From [Bacteroides] pectinophilus (lineage in GTDB: Bacteria > Bacillota > Clostridia > Lachnospirales > Lachnospiraceae): a stretch of DNA of 64,000 nt. The DNA is taken from NCBI GenBank assembly GCA_025146925.1, contig CP102260.1, forward strand, positions 1,379,001 to 1,443,000, in the 5' to 3' direction. The notes beneath the pieces were generated by a model. That model was not told the origin of the DNA, did not search any database, and saw only the letters and a program-made list of their open reading frames with translations. Numbering within the stretch: position 1 is the stretch's first letter; each line of letters begins with the position of its first letter. Position numbers and translations under genes: made by a program. Shown here piece by piece: positions 19,133 through 26,348 of this stretch.

Positions 19133-19161
19133 TTGTACAAGCAGTTTGCTTGTGGTAAAAT
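19133..19161 (+). promoter_or_regulatory. Promoter with operator in spacer, before the HTH/HNH operon
   Basis: TTGTAC (19133-19138) and TAAAAT (19156-19161) are 17 bases apart. The spacer carries a perfect inverted repeat, ACAAGCA (19137-19143) and TGCTTGT (19147-19153). An operator placed between -35 and -10 is a classic repression layout; the 71-aa HTH protein just downstream is the likely ligand. Confidence 0.55.
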
Positions 19162-19201
19162 AATCCTAATAGTGATTGCACATTATACGGAGGAAAAGAG
19201 G

Positions 19202-19417
19202 ATGGCAATTAGTTATAACGGATTATGGAAACAGTTAATCGACCATGGAATGAAAAAAGGAGATTTGTGTGCCAGGACTGGTCTTAGTTCCAGTACAATG
19301 GCAAAGATGACAAACTGCGAGTCGGTGAAACTATCAGTACTGGAAAAAATCTGCCAAGAGTTGGATTGTAACTTTGGAGATTTGATTGACTATGTACCGG
19401 ATGACAAAGAAAAGTAA
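19202..19417 (+). CDS. XRE-family controller-type regulator
   Basis: 71-aa HTH protein of the group that begins MAISYN-LW-LI and ends with a GDLIDYVPDD tail. The HTH is at about residues 18-45 (KKGDLCARTGLSSSTMAKM). The start at ATG 19202 follows ACGGAGGAAAAGAGG; the longer frame from 19133 would run through the promoter. Small regulators of this kind are often seen beside nuclease or methyltransferase genes and act like restriction controllers. Here the next gene is an HNH nuclease, 23 bases downstream. Confidence 0.85.
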   Translation: MAISYNGLWKQLIDHGMKKGDLCARTGLSSSTMAKMTNCESVKLSVLEKICQELDCNFGDLIDYVPDDKEK

Positions 19418-19440
19418 ATTACCTTAGTTGAGGAATTGCT

Positions 19441-20010
19441 ATGGAGAAAATAGATGTTATTGAGCAGGCAGCAAATAGGCTTCTGCAACATAATGTTGCA
19501 GAAGCCAGAATAGCGATAGAAACAGGATATCCATTTCATAAGATGACTGCACAAGGGCGTAATTATACAGATAAAGAGAAGATGGCTCAATTTGTACGTG
19601 ATGGATTTATTGACAGATATAGTGGACAGAAACTTGTGAATCCAGGAATATTAAAGGTACTATCTTATTACATGCCTGAGACATTTCCATATCATGCGCA
19701 TTGGAAAATGGAAGAATGTCATAATGCTTACTGGGAGTTTGTACCAACTGTAGATCACATATATCCTGTAGCATTAGGTGGGGCTGATTCTATGGATAAC
19801 TGGGCGACAACGTCTATGCTGCACAATTCAATTAAGAGTAACTGGACATTAGAACAACTTAATTGGAAACTGTATGATGCCGGTGATTTTGATAAATATG
19901 ATGGATTAACAGGACTGTTTACTAAATTGGTGGAAGCAGACAAGAAATTGTTAAGTGATTCTTATATTAAACGATGGTACCGATTGTCGGTTGCTGTTGC
20001 AAGCAAATAG
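19441..20010 (+). CDS. HNH endonuclease family protein
   Basis: 189 aa. The HNH/beta-beta-alpha-metal signature is at about residues 103-130: VDHIYPVALGG, then DNWATTSMLHNSIKSNW, giving the D-H ... N ... H-N pattern. The N-terminal half (about 1-80) carries no domain I recognise and may bind DNA or a partner. There is no methyltransferase beside it, so it is not an obvious type II restriction enzyme. Its neighbours (controller, AlkZ-related protein, macro-domain protein) suggest a role in DNA damage, modified-base recognition or defence; that is inference. Confidence 0.8.
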   Translation: MEKIDVIEQAANRLLQHNVAEARIAIETGYPFHKMTAQGRNYTDKEKMAQFVRDGFIDRYSGQKLVNPGILKVLSYYMPETFPYHAHWKMEECHNAYWEFVPTVDHIYPVALGGADSMDNWATTSMLHNSIKSNWTLEQLNWKLYDAGDFDKYDGLTGLFTKLVEADKKLLSDSYIKRWYRLSVAVASK

Positions 20011-20026
20011 AGGTGACGTGTGTATT

Positions 20027-20758
20027 ATGGGAAACGAATCAGGTGAATGGATTATGCATGGCATGAAGTGGGACAACCCGGATTGCATCCATTCTGTAGA
20101 TGAAGCAATCAAGTATATAAATGAACTTGGCTTTTTACCATTATTTAAGAATGACATAGATGGTTTTTCACTTGAAGAAAGAACTGTTCCAGAGTACTGG
20201 TGGAGTGATGATCCGGAGATTGATCCATGGATGTGGCGGGCTATTATAGCAAGGCGGCATGATATCGTCTATGGAAAGTTCTTTGATAAGAAGGCAGGAT
20301 TTATATCAAAAAAGTGGCTTCCTGTATTTGCTAATTATCGCCGGGATGGATATGATTTTGATGCATTATATGATGATGGGAAAGCACCTAATAAGCATAA
20401 AAAGATAATGGCCAATTTTATGGAAAACAATGCTGATTCAGAGATTTATTCCAATGAATTGAAAAAACAGGCTGGATTTGGTAAGGATGGAGAAAAGGGA
20501 TTTGATGGTGCAATAACGAATCTTATGATGCAGACCTATCTGTGCAACTGTGATTTTAAGAAGAGAGTGAATAAGAGAGGCATTGAATATGGATGGGATG
20601 TTGCAGTGTATTCATCTATTGAGCATATCTATGGATACGATTATGTGACTTCCTGTTATAAGGATAATCCGCAGGATTCATGGAAGCAGATTGTAGATTA
20701 TATGCATGAGATGTATCCGGAGGCAACGGATAACCAGATAAGAAAGATATTAAAGTAA
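20027..20758 (+). CDS. AlkZ-related protein (uncharacterised)
   Basis: 243 aa. From memory, the sequence fits a Firmicute family annotated as AlkZ-related, that is, distantly similar to the YcaQ/AlkZ DNA glycosylases; I could not confirm this by search. Visible features: a Trp-rich N-terminal half (WIMHGMKWDNP, VPEYWWSDDPEIDPWMWR), KFFDKKAGFISKKWLPVFAN in the middle, and a C-terminal half with helical, possibly winged-helix character. ATG 20027 is chosen because GAGGTG lies about 10 bases upstream; the frame is open back to 19955 inside the HNH gene. It follows the HNH gene by 16 bases, so the two are probably co-transcribed. Confidence 0.65.
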   Translation: MGNESGEWIMHGMKWDNPDCIHSVDEAIKYINELGFLPLFKNDIDGFSLEERTVPEYWWSDDPEIDPWMWRAIIARRHDIVYGKFFDKKAGFISKKWLPVFANYRRDGYDFDALYDDGKAPNKHKKIMANFMENNADSEIYSNELKKQAGFGKDGEKGFDGAITNLMMQTYLCNCDFKKRVNKRGIEYGWDVAVYSSIEHIYGYDYVTSCYKDNPQDSWKQIVDYMHEMYPEATDNQIRKILK

Positions 20759-20785
20759 TACAGGCATGGATAAGGAGGTGCCACA

Positions 20786-21856
20786 ATGCCATTTAAGATT
20801 GTCCGCAACGATATAACAAAGGTAAAAGCAGATGCAATCGTGAATACTGCCAATCCAAATCCGATATGTGCAAGTGGCACGGACTTAGCAATATATGAGG
20901 CAGCAGGCAAAGAAAAGCTTCTCGCAGAAAGAGCGAACATCGGCAAAATTGCAAGAGGTGATATTGCTGTTACCGGTGCATATAACCTAAATGCAAAATA
21001 TATTATTCATACAGTAGGACCGGTATGGACAGATGGACTTCACCATGAATTCGAAATTCTGGAGGATTGCTATCGTAAATCATTGCAAAAAGCATTGGAA
21101 CTTAAGTGCGAGAGCATTGCATTTCCATTAATTTCGACAGGAGTATATGGATTTCCGAAGGATAAGGCATTACAGATTGCTGTGTCAGTATTCAGCCAGT
21201 TTCTTACAGAAAATGAAATTGAAATCATACTTGTAGTGTTTGATAAAAGGTCTTTTCAGCTATCGGCTCAGATTGTAGGTGATATTGATTCTTACATATG
21301 TGCTAATTATGTCAGGGAAAGTTATAAAAAAGAGTATCCTGTGCAAAGAAGAAGCAGCGCCCGCATGAGAGAATTGTCAGATGAAGTGTTCTATGAGGAG
21401 ATGCTTCAAAGAGAGGCAGATGATAACGGTCCATTTGAGGAAGATACAGATGCAGGGCTGCCGCAGCCTGCTATGCTGTCAGCAGACACTTCTTTGGAAG
21501 ACCAGCTTGCAAATATTGGCGTTTCATTTCATGACAAATTATTTGAGCTAATCGACGAAGCACATATTGATAATAAGGATGTGTGGAAACGGGCAAACCT
21601 TGATAGAAAACATTTTTCAAAGATTCAGTGTGACCGGAATTATCATCCAAAGAAGAAGACGGTAATGGCACTTTGTATTGCACTGCAGCTTGATCTGGAA
21701 CAGTCAAAAGATTTACTTGCCAGAGCAGACTGGGCATTCAGCCCAAGCAGTAAGGTAGATCTGATCGTGCAGAAGGCTATAATAGATAAGCAGTATGATA
21801 TTATGCAGCTGAATGTGACATTATTTAAGTATACGAATGAAATTCTTGGAGTATAG
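20786..21856 (+). CDS. Macro domain protein with C-terminal HTH-like domain
   Basis: 356 aa. Residues 1-170 are a macro domain (ADP-ribose-binding fold): IVRNDITKVKADAIVNTANP, then GTDLAIYEAAG, IIHTVGPVW and PLISTGVYGFP. The usual GGGVD loop reads CASGTDLA. Residues about 175-235 are an acidic, low-complexity linker. Residues about 240-350 form a helical domain with XRE-like character (KRANLDRKHFSKIQCDRNYH, KKTVMALCIALQLDLEQSKD). The family could remove or read ADP-ribose marks on proteins or nucleic acids. A GGAGG precedes the start. It lies 27 bases after the AlkZ-related gene, probably in the same operon. Confidence 0.87.
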   Translation: MPFKIVRNDITKVKADAIVNTANPNPICASGTDLAIYEAAGKEKLLAERANIGKIARGDIAVTGAYNLNAKYIIHTVGPVWTDGLHHEFEILEDCYRKSLQKALELKCESIAFPLISTGVYGFPKDKALQIAVSVFSQFLTENEIEIILVVFDKRSFQLSAQIVGDIDSYICANYVRESYKKEYPVQRRSSARMRELSDEVFYEEMLQREADDNGPFEEDTDAGLPQPAMLSADTSLEDQLANIGVSFHDKLFELIDEAHIDNKDVWKRANLDRKHFSKIQCDRNYHPKKKTVMALCIALQLDLEQSKDLLARADWAFSPSSKVDLIVQKAIIDKQYDIMQLNVTLFKYTNEILGV

Positions 21857-21869
21857 GAGCAAGATTGAT

Positions 21870-22157
21870 ATGTGGGATGACATATATAAACCGAATTCTA
21901 TTGGCAGTGAGGGTGGCACGATTATTGCAGATGAGGAATATAAAGAATCGTGTAGGATAACCTTGGAAAGATGCGAAAGATATGATGCAATTACATGTGG
22001 TGTATATGGATGTATGGTGCATACGGCTTTTTGTGATAAAAGTCATAGTCAGGAAGTATTTGATAATATGAAAAATGACTTGCAGGAATTCATAGATAAG
22101 GATACAACAGCGGATGAAGAATATATTTTCTATGAAGAGTTTACAAGTAAATATTGA
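21870..22157 (+). CDS. Small hypothetical protein after macro-domain gene
   Basis: 95 aa, acidic, not recognised. It starts MWDDIYKPNSIGSEGG and has a pair of cysteines in AITCGVYGCMVHTAFC. ATG 21870 is chosen because TAGGAG is 10 bases upstream; ATG 21837, inside the macro gene, has no ribosome site. It lies immediately downstream of the macro-domain gene and before a terminator, so it is the last gene of the operon that begins at 19202. Confidence 0.65.
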   Translation: MWDDIYKPNSIGSEGGTIIADEEYKESCRITLERCERYDAITCGVYGCMVHTAFCDKSHSQEVFDNMKNDLQEFIDKDTTADEEYIFYEEFTSKY

Positions 22158-22173
22158 TTTGTTCAAATTTTTA

Positions 22174-22208
22174 CGTCGGTACTCACATAGTATCGGCGTT
22201 TGTTTTTT
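22174..22208 (+). terminator. Terminator closing the HTH/HNH/macro operon
   Basis: CGTCGGTACT (22174-22183) pairs with AGTATCGGCG (22189-22198) over 10 bp with two wobbles, loop CACAT, followed by a T-rich tail to 22208. Confidence 0.88.
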
Positions 22209-22318
22209 ATCTTAAAAGTGTCGCCCAAACAGCGACCATATGAAGATGTCCTTCAATTATACTCATATTGTAACAAAGAAAGAGAGGTGCCGGAGTAATC
22301 CGGGGATTGGAGGCATTA

Positions 22319-22378
22319 ATGCCGGATGTTCTTGATGAATTTGATCATGTACTTGACAGGAAGGAAGAGCAGGGATGA
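22319..22378 (+). CDS. Possible 19-aa ORF coupled to SIMPL gene
   Basis: A short frame begins at ATG 22319 after a good TTGGAGG and ends at TGA 22378, overlapping the next start (ATGA at 22375). It encodes a 19-residue acidic peptide beginning MPDVLDEFDHVLDR. It may be a leader that couples translation, or the tail of a decayed gene. Confidence 0.35.
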   Translation: MPDVLDEFDHVLDRKEEQG

Positions 22379-23043
22379 TGAGAGCAATTAAAGTTACGGG
22401 AAAAGGAAAAATAGCAGTAAAGCCGGATATGATCCGGTTATATGTAAACAAGGAAGAGCTTTGCAAAGAATATGAAGATACTCTTCGCAGGTCAGCAGAA
22501 GATACAGAACTGCTCAAGGATTTATTTGAAGAACTTGGATTTCAGAGAAGAGACCTTAAAACAGTATATTTTAATGTTGATACAGAATATGAAAGCTATC
22601 AGGACATGTATAAGAGCTGGAAGCGTAGATTTGAGGGGTATAAGTATAAGCACCATATGAAAATTGAGTTTGCAGCTGACAACAAAAAGCTGGGGCAGGT
22701 GCTGTATGCTTTGGCACATAGTTCATTAAAACCGGAATTTTCTATTGAATATACTGTAGCTGATGTAGAAAAATGTAAGAATGAACTGTTACATAAAGCG
22801 ATTGAGGATTCCATCCAAAAGGCACAGGTACTTACAACAGCAGCAAATGTGAAAATGGGTGAAATACAAACAATTGATTATTCCTGGGGAGAGATAGATT
22901 TTGCAACAAAGCCATTGAATGAAATGAAATTAATGGAGTGCACTGAATGTGAAATGAGTGCACCGGGGACATATGATATAGATATTGAGGCAGACGACAT
23001 AGATGTTACAGATACAGTAACTGTAGTCTGGACAATATTTTAG
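22375..23043 (+). CDS. SIMPL domain-containing protein (DUF541)
   Basis: 222 aa. The start IKVTGKGKIAVKPDMIRLYV is the typical beta-strand opening of the SIMPL/BP26/YggE family, and the C-terminus ends in a beta-strand (TDTVTVVWTIF). No signal peptide is present, unlike the periplasmic Gram-negative members, so this form is probably cytoplasmic. SIMPL proteins have been linked to oxidative stress and signalling, but their molecular role is not settled. ATG 22375 and 22378 are both possible starts. No operon partner apart from the short upstream frame. Confidence 0.85.
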   Translation: MMRAIKVTGKGKIAVKPDMIRLYVNKEELCKEYEDTLRRSAEDTELLKDLFEELGFQRRDLKTVYFNVDTEYESYQDMYKSWKRRFEGYKYKHHMKIEFAADNKKLGQVLYALAHSSLKPEFSIEYTVADVEKCKNELLHKAIEDSIQKAQVLTTAANVKMGEIQTIDYSWGEIDFATKPLNEMKLMECTECEMSAPGTYDIDIEADDIDVTDTVTVVWTIF

Positions 23044-23048
23044 ATTAG

Positions 23049-23168
23049 ATAATTTCTATCATTACATGGCGATTTGTGTATACGGAATCGTTGTATAAGA
23101 AACCTCCGGATGCGGTTAAGAAATGTATTGCCCAAATGAAGGAAGAAACTTATAATAAAATGATATAA
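23049..23168 (+). pseudogene. Possible gene remnant between SIMPL and trmO genes
   Basis: A 39-codon frame without ATG runs from 23049 to TAA at 23168. It encodes a protein-like C-terminal tail including YKKPPDAVKKCIAQMKEE. It lacks a start and ribosome site, which suggests the 3' end of a gene lost when the accessory island formed. The evidence is composition only. Confidence 0.25.
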
Positions 23169-23240
23169 ATAAACTTCATTAATCTTCTGCATACGGTGAT
23201 AAGCCTTATGGCAGGGGAGATAAAGGCATATCGGGATATT

Positions 23241-23936
23241 ATGATTAGAACAATAGCACACATACACAATGATTTTACAGCCAAATTCGGTATACCCAGA
23301 CAGAGCGGACTTACAAGCGCGGAGTCGGTTATAGTATTTGAACCTGAGTACAGGGATATCAATGCATTCAGAGGACTTGAGGAGTATTCATATATCTGGC
23401 TGCTGTGGAAATTCTCGAAGCTGCCCGCAGGTAACGGCGCAGATAATAACAGCACATGGTCTCCGATGGTTCATCCGCCAAGACTTGGCGGCAATAAGCG
23501 GATGGGAGTGTTTGCAACGAGGTCACCGGTAAGGCCAAGCCCGATAGGATTATCGAGTGTAAAGCTGCTGGAAATTGAGACTGATAAAAGATACGGACCT
23601 GTCCTGCGTGTTCAGGGTGCTGACCTTCTTGACGGAACACCGATATATGATATAAAGCCGTATATTACCTATACGGACAGCCATCCGGATGCTGTATGCG
23701 GATTTGCGGACAGAGTAAGCGGCTACAGCCTTGAAGTGGTATTCCCGGATGAACTTATGGAACTGCTGCCGGTAAGGCTGAGACAGGCTGTCACGGAGCT
23801 TCTTAAGCAGGATCCGAGACCGCAGTACCAGAACGATGAGACAAGGCGCTATGGAATGGAATATGGCGGATATGACATAAGATTCCACGTTAGGGAAGGC
23901 GTACTTACGGTATGTGAGGTGGTAAAACTTGAATAA
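23241..23936 (+). CDS. trmO: tRNA (t6A37) N6-methyltransferase TrmO
   Basis: 231 aa, SAM-dependent methyltransferase of the TsaA/YaeB family that adds a methyl group to t6A37 of tRNA-Thr (known for the E. coli protein). Motifs: HNDFTAKFGIPRQSG, the substrate/SAM loop HPPRLGGNKRMGVFATRSP, RPSPIGLSSVKLL, and DGTPIYDIKPYI. The start is uncertain: GTG 23196 and ATG 23208 are also in frame; ATG 23241 is chosen because family members begin at about this point, though the upstream ribosome site is weak. It overlaps truA by eight bases, so two tRNA modification genes are coupled. Confidence 0.9.
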   Translation: MIRTIAHIHNDFTAKFGIPRQSGLTSAESVIVFEPEYRDINAFRGLEEYSYIWLLWKFSKLPAGNGADNNSTWSPMVHPPRLGGNKRMGVFATRSPVRPSPIGLSSVKLLEIETDKRYGPVLRVQGADLLDGTPIYDIKPYITYTDSHPDAVCGFADRVSGYSLEVVFPDELMELLPVRLRQAVTELLKQDPRPQYQNDETRRYGMEYGGYDIRFHVREGVLTVCEVVKLE

Positions 23937-24699
23937 TTACAGACTGACGATACAGTATGACGGCAGCAGATATAATGGCTGGCAGAGACTTAATGACACA
24001 GACAATACAATTGAACAGATACTCACGGATGCAATAATAAAGAGCACCGGTGAGAAGACAAAGCTTATCGGTTCGGGGCGGACAGATGCGGGAGTACATG
24101 CACTGGCGCAGACGGCTAATTTCAGATGCAGACAGAGGCTTGATGAGATGCACTTTACAGAGGAGCTTAACAGCATGCTTCCCGAAGATATAAGGGTTAA
24201 TCTTACTAAGAGAGTACCGCCTGACTTTCATTCAAGACATTCTGCAACAGGTAAATACTACGTCTACAGAATTGAGATATCAGAGCCTGCCAATCCGTTC
24301 AGGCGCAGATATTCATGGAAGCCTGACGGAATACCTGATGTGAAGCTTATGTGTGAGGCGGCACAGCGGATGATTGGAGAACATGATTTTAAAGCATTTT
24401 GTACAGATGCGAAGCTTATGCCATATACAGTAAAGACAGTATATGATATAAATATACATAAGGATTATTCATGCCTGTGGAATCGTGAAGAGCCGGGAAT
24501 AATTGAACTGGAATTTCACGGAAGCGGTTTTTTGTATAACATGGTAAGAATCATGGCAGGCACGATAGTTGATGCAGGACTTGGCAGATTCAGCCCGGCA
24601 GACATAGATGCCATGCTTAACGGCGGCACAAGAAGCATGAGCGGACAGCTTGCCCCTGCAAGAGGGCTTTTCCTTAAAAAAGCTGAGTATTCATATTAA
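23929..24699 (+). CDS. truA: tRNA pseudouridine(38-40) synthase
   Basis: 256 aa. It isomerises U38-40 in the anticodon stem. The catalytic Asp is in GSGRTDAGVHALAQ; RLTIQYDGSRYNGWQ at the start and the HGSGFLYNMVRIMAGT motif are typical. The start appears to be TTG 23929: GAGGTGG lies 6 bases upstream, the protein then begins with the conserved residues, and there is no ATG until well inside the domain. It overlaps trmO by 8 bases. Confidence 0.94.
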   Translation: MNNYRLTIQYDGSRYNGWQRLNDTDNTIEQILTDAIIKSTGEKTKLIGSGRTDAGVHALAQTANFRCRQRLDEMHFTEELNSMLPEDIRVNLTKRVPPDFHSRHSATGKYYVYRIEISEPANPFRRRYSWKPDGIPDVKLMCEAAQRMIGEHDFKAFCTDAKLMPYTVKTVYDINIHKDYSCLWNREEPGIIELEFHGSGFLYNMVRIMAGTIVDAGLGRFSPADIDAMLNGGTRSMSGQLAPARGLFLKKAEYSY

Positions 24700-24716
24700 T
24701 AAAAAGGAGTAATACA

Positions 24717-25343
24717 ATGATTAAAGAACAGGTGATTCAGGATTTCTTAGACGTACTTTCATCAAAGGAGCCGGTTCCGGGCGGCGGAGGTGCATCTGCA
24801 CTGTGCGGTGCTGTCGGCAACGCACTCGGGCAGATGGTAGCCAATCTTACTGTAGGTAAGAAAAAATATGCTGAGGCTGAGCCGGAGGTTAAGGAACATC
24901 TTGAGAAGATGGTGAAGCTTCAGGCTGAATTTACAGCACTTGCAGATGACGATGCAAAGGTATTTGCACCGCTTGCAAAAGCATATTCACTTCCATCTGA
25001 GACTGAGGAACAGAAAGCATACAAGGCTGAGGTCATGGAGACAAATCTTCTTGCGGCAAGCGCAGTTCCTCTTCAGATTATGGAAAAATCAATGCAGATG
25101 CTTACAATTCTTGACAGACTTGCAGATATTGGAAGCAGAATGGCTGTAAGCGATGTGGGAGTGGCAGTACAGAGCACAAGAGCCGCACTTCTCGGAGCAG
25201 CAATGAATGTGTATATTAACACAAAGTCAATGAAAGACCGCAATAAAGCAGAGGAACTCAATAACAGCGCCAATAAGATGATTGAGGAAGGAAGCAGACA
25301 GGCAGACAGAATCTACGATAAGGTCCTTAAGGCGTTGATATAA
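24717..25343 (+). CDS. fchA: Cyclodeaminase/methenyl-THF cyclohydrolase FchA family
   Basis: 208-aa helical protein of the formiminotransferase-cyclodeaminase family. PVPGGGGASALCGAVGNALG near residue 18 is the folate-binding glycine-rich motif. As a stand-alone protein it is either a formimino-THF cyclodeaminase or a 5,10-methenyl-THF cyclohydrolase (FchA of purine-fermenting clostridia). No histidine-degradation genes are near. It is directly upstream of folD, whose cyclohydrolase residues are lost, so the cyclohydrolase role is favoured here. Confidence 0.88.
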   Translation: MIKEQVIQDFLDVLSSKEPVPGGGGASALCGAVGNALGQMVANLTVGKKKYAEAEPEVKEHLEKMVKLQAEFTALADDDAKVFAPLAKAYSLPSETEEQKAYKAEVMETNLLAASAVPLQIMEKSMQMLTILDRLADIGSRMAVSDVGVAVQSTRAALLGAAMNVYINTKSMKDRNKAEELNNSANKMIEEGSRQADRIYDKVLKALI

Positions 25344-25372
25344 TCAAATATTAGATGGAGAGAGGTACAACT

Positions 25373-26215
25373 ATGGAAGCATTAAAGGGAGCAGCAGTTT
25401 CAGCAGCAATAAAGGAGCAGGTACAGAACCGGCTTGCAGAGCTTGACGGATACATACCGACACTTGCAATCATACGTGTCGGCGAGAAGCCGGATGATAT
25501 ATCTTATGAAAAAGGTGCAATGAAGAAGATGGCTTCATTCGGACTTAACGTGCAGTCGTATACATTTCCGGAGGATATAAGTGATGCTCTGTTTAAAGAG
25601 GAATTCGCAAAGATAAATGCAGACAAAGCAATAGATGGCATTCTTATGCTGCGTCCGCTGCCTAAGCACATCTGTGAGAAGGACATTGAGAAGATGATTG
25701 ACCCGGCGAAGGATCTTGACGGAATATCACCTGAGAATATTGCAAAGGTATTTGCAGGTGACAGCACAGGCTTTGCTCCATGTACGGCTGAGGCTGTAAT
25801 CGAGGTGCTCAAGGCATACAATATTCCGATGCAGGGTAAGCGTGTTACGGTAGTCGGCCGGAGCATGGTAGTCGGTAAGCCCCTTTCGATGCTTTTTGTC
25901 AAAGAAAATGCAACAGTTACAATATGCCATACAAGGACAGCAGACCTTAAGGCAGAGTGCAGCCGTGCTGAGATTCTTGTGGCAGCAGCAGGACGTGCCA
26001 GGATGCTTGACAGTGCATATGCCGGTAAGGATGCTGTTGTTATCGATGTTGGAATAAATGTTGACGAGAATGGCAGGCTTTGCGGAGATGTTGATTATGA
26101 ATCACTTGAGGGCATTGCATCAATGGCAACTCCTGTTCCGGGAGGTGTCGGAGCGGTTACTACGGCAGTTCTTGCAAAGCACCTTGTGCAGGCAGCAGCA
26201 AGAGCAAGAGGTTAA
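25373..26215 (+). CDS. folD: 5,10-methylene-THF dehydrogenase (FolD) with altered cyclohydrolase site
   Basis: 280 aa. It oxidises methylene-THF to methenyl-THF. Conserved parts: the NADP site VVGRSMVVGKPLSML, PLPKHI, DLDGISPEN and TPVPGGVGAVTTA. In the usual Y-x3-K active-site motif the Tyr is kept (Tyr45) but the Lys position is Ala49. The usual Gln of the VQLPLP motif is Leu93 (MLRPLP). Both residues are needed for cyclohydrolase activity in well-studied bifunctional FolD enzymes, so this protein probably acts only as the dehydrogenase. ATG 25373 follows GAGAGGT; an upstream in-frame ATG at 25355 overlaps that site. Confidence 0.93.
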   Translation: MEALKGAAVSAAIKEQVQNRLAELDGYIPTLAIIRVGEKPDDISYEKGAMKKMASFGLNVQSYTFPEDISDALFKEEFAKINADKAIDGILMLRPLPKHICEKDIEKMIDPAKDLDGISPENIAKVFAGDSTGFAPCTAEAVIEVLKAYNIPMQGKRVTVVGRSMVVGKPLSMLFVKENATVTICHTRTADLKAECSRAEILVAAAGRARMLDSAYAGKDAVVIDVGINVDENGRLCGDVDYESLEGIASMATPVPGGVGAVTTAVLAKHLVQAAARARG

Positions 26216-26240
26216 GTGCCTGTATTGAGATTAGGCATTT
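26214..26240 (+). terminator. Weak hairpin after folD
   Basis: AAGTGCCT (26214-26221) can pair with AGGCATTT (26233-26240), overlapping the folD stop. The U-tract is poor, so termination may be partial. Confidence 0.35.
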
Positions 26241-26246
26241 GAATTA

Positions 26247-26273
26247 TTGTCGAAATAGTGAGAAATTTGTCGA
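26247..26273 (+). promoter_or_regulatory. Direct repeat TTGTCGA x2 upstream of the agr promoter
   Basis: TTGTCGA occurs at 26247-26253 and again at 26267-26273, a 20-base period (two helical turns). The second copy ends 11 bases before the -35. Paired direct repeats at this spacing and place fit a LytTR-family activator such as AgrA. No such regulator is in the window. Confidence 0.45.
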
Positions 26274-26284
26274 TGTATAGGATG

Positions 26285-26314
26285 TTGCCATTTTATGGAG
26301 TGGCATTGTATAAT
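26285..26314 (+). promoter_or_regulatory. Promoter of agrC1-agrB-agrD
   Basis: TTGCCA at 26285-26290 and TATAAT at 26309-26314 with an 18-base spacer, 34 bases before the agrC1 start. The -35 is imperfect, consistent with activation from the upstream direct repeat. Confidence 0.6.
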
Positions 26315-26348
26315 CATACCATAGTACACAGGAACCTGGAGTAAACAT

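Noticed and set aside
19441-20010. A type II restriction-modification system
   Set aside because: The controller-type HTH and HNH nuclease suggest it, but no methyltransferase with its catalytic motif is encoded nearby, so self-protection by methylation is unsupported.
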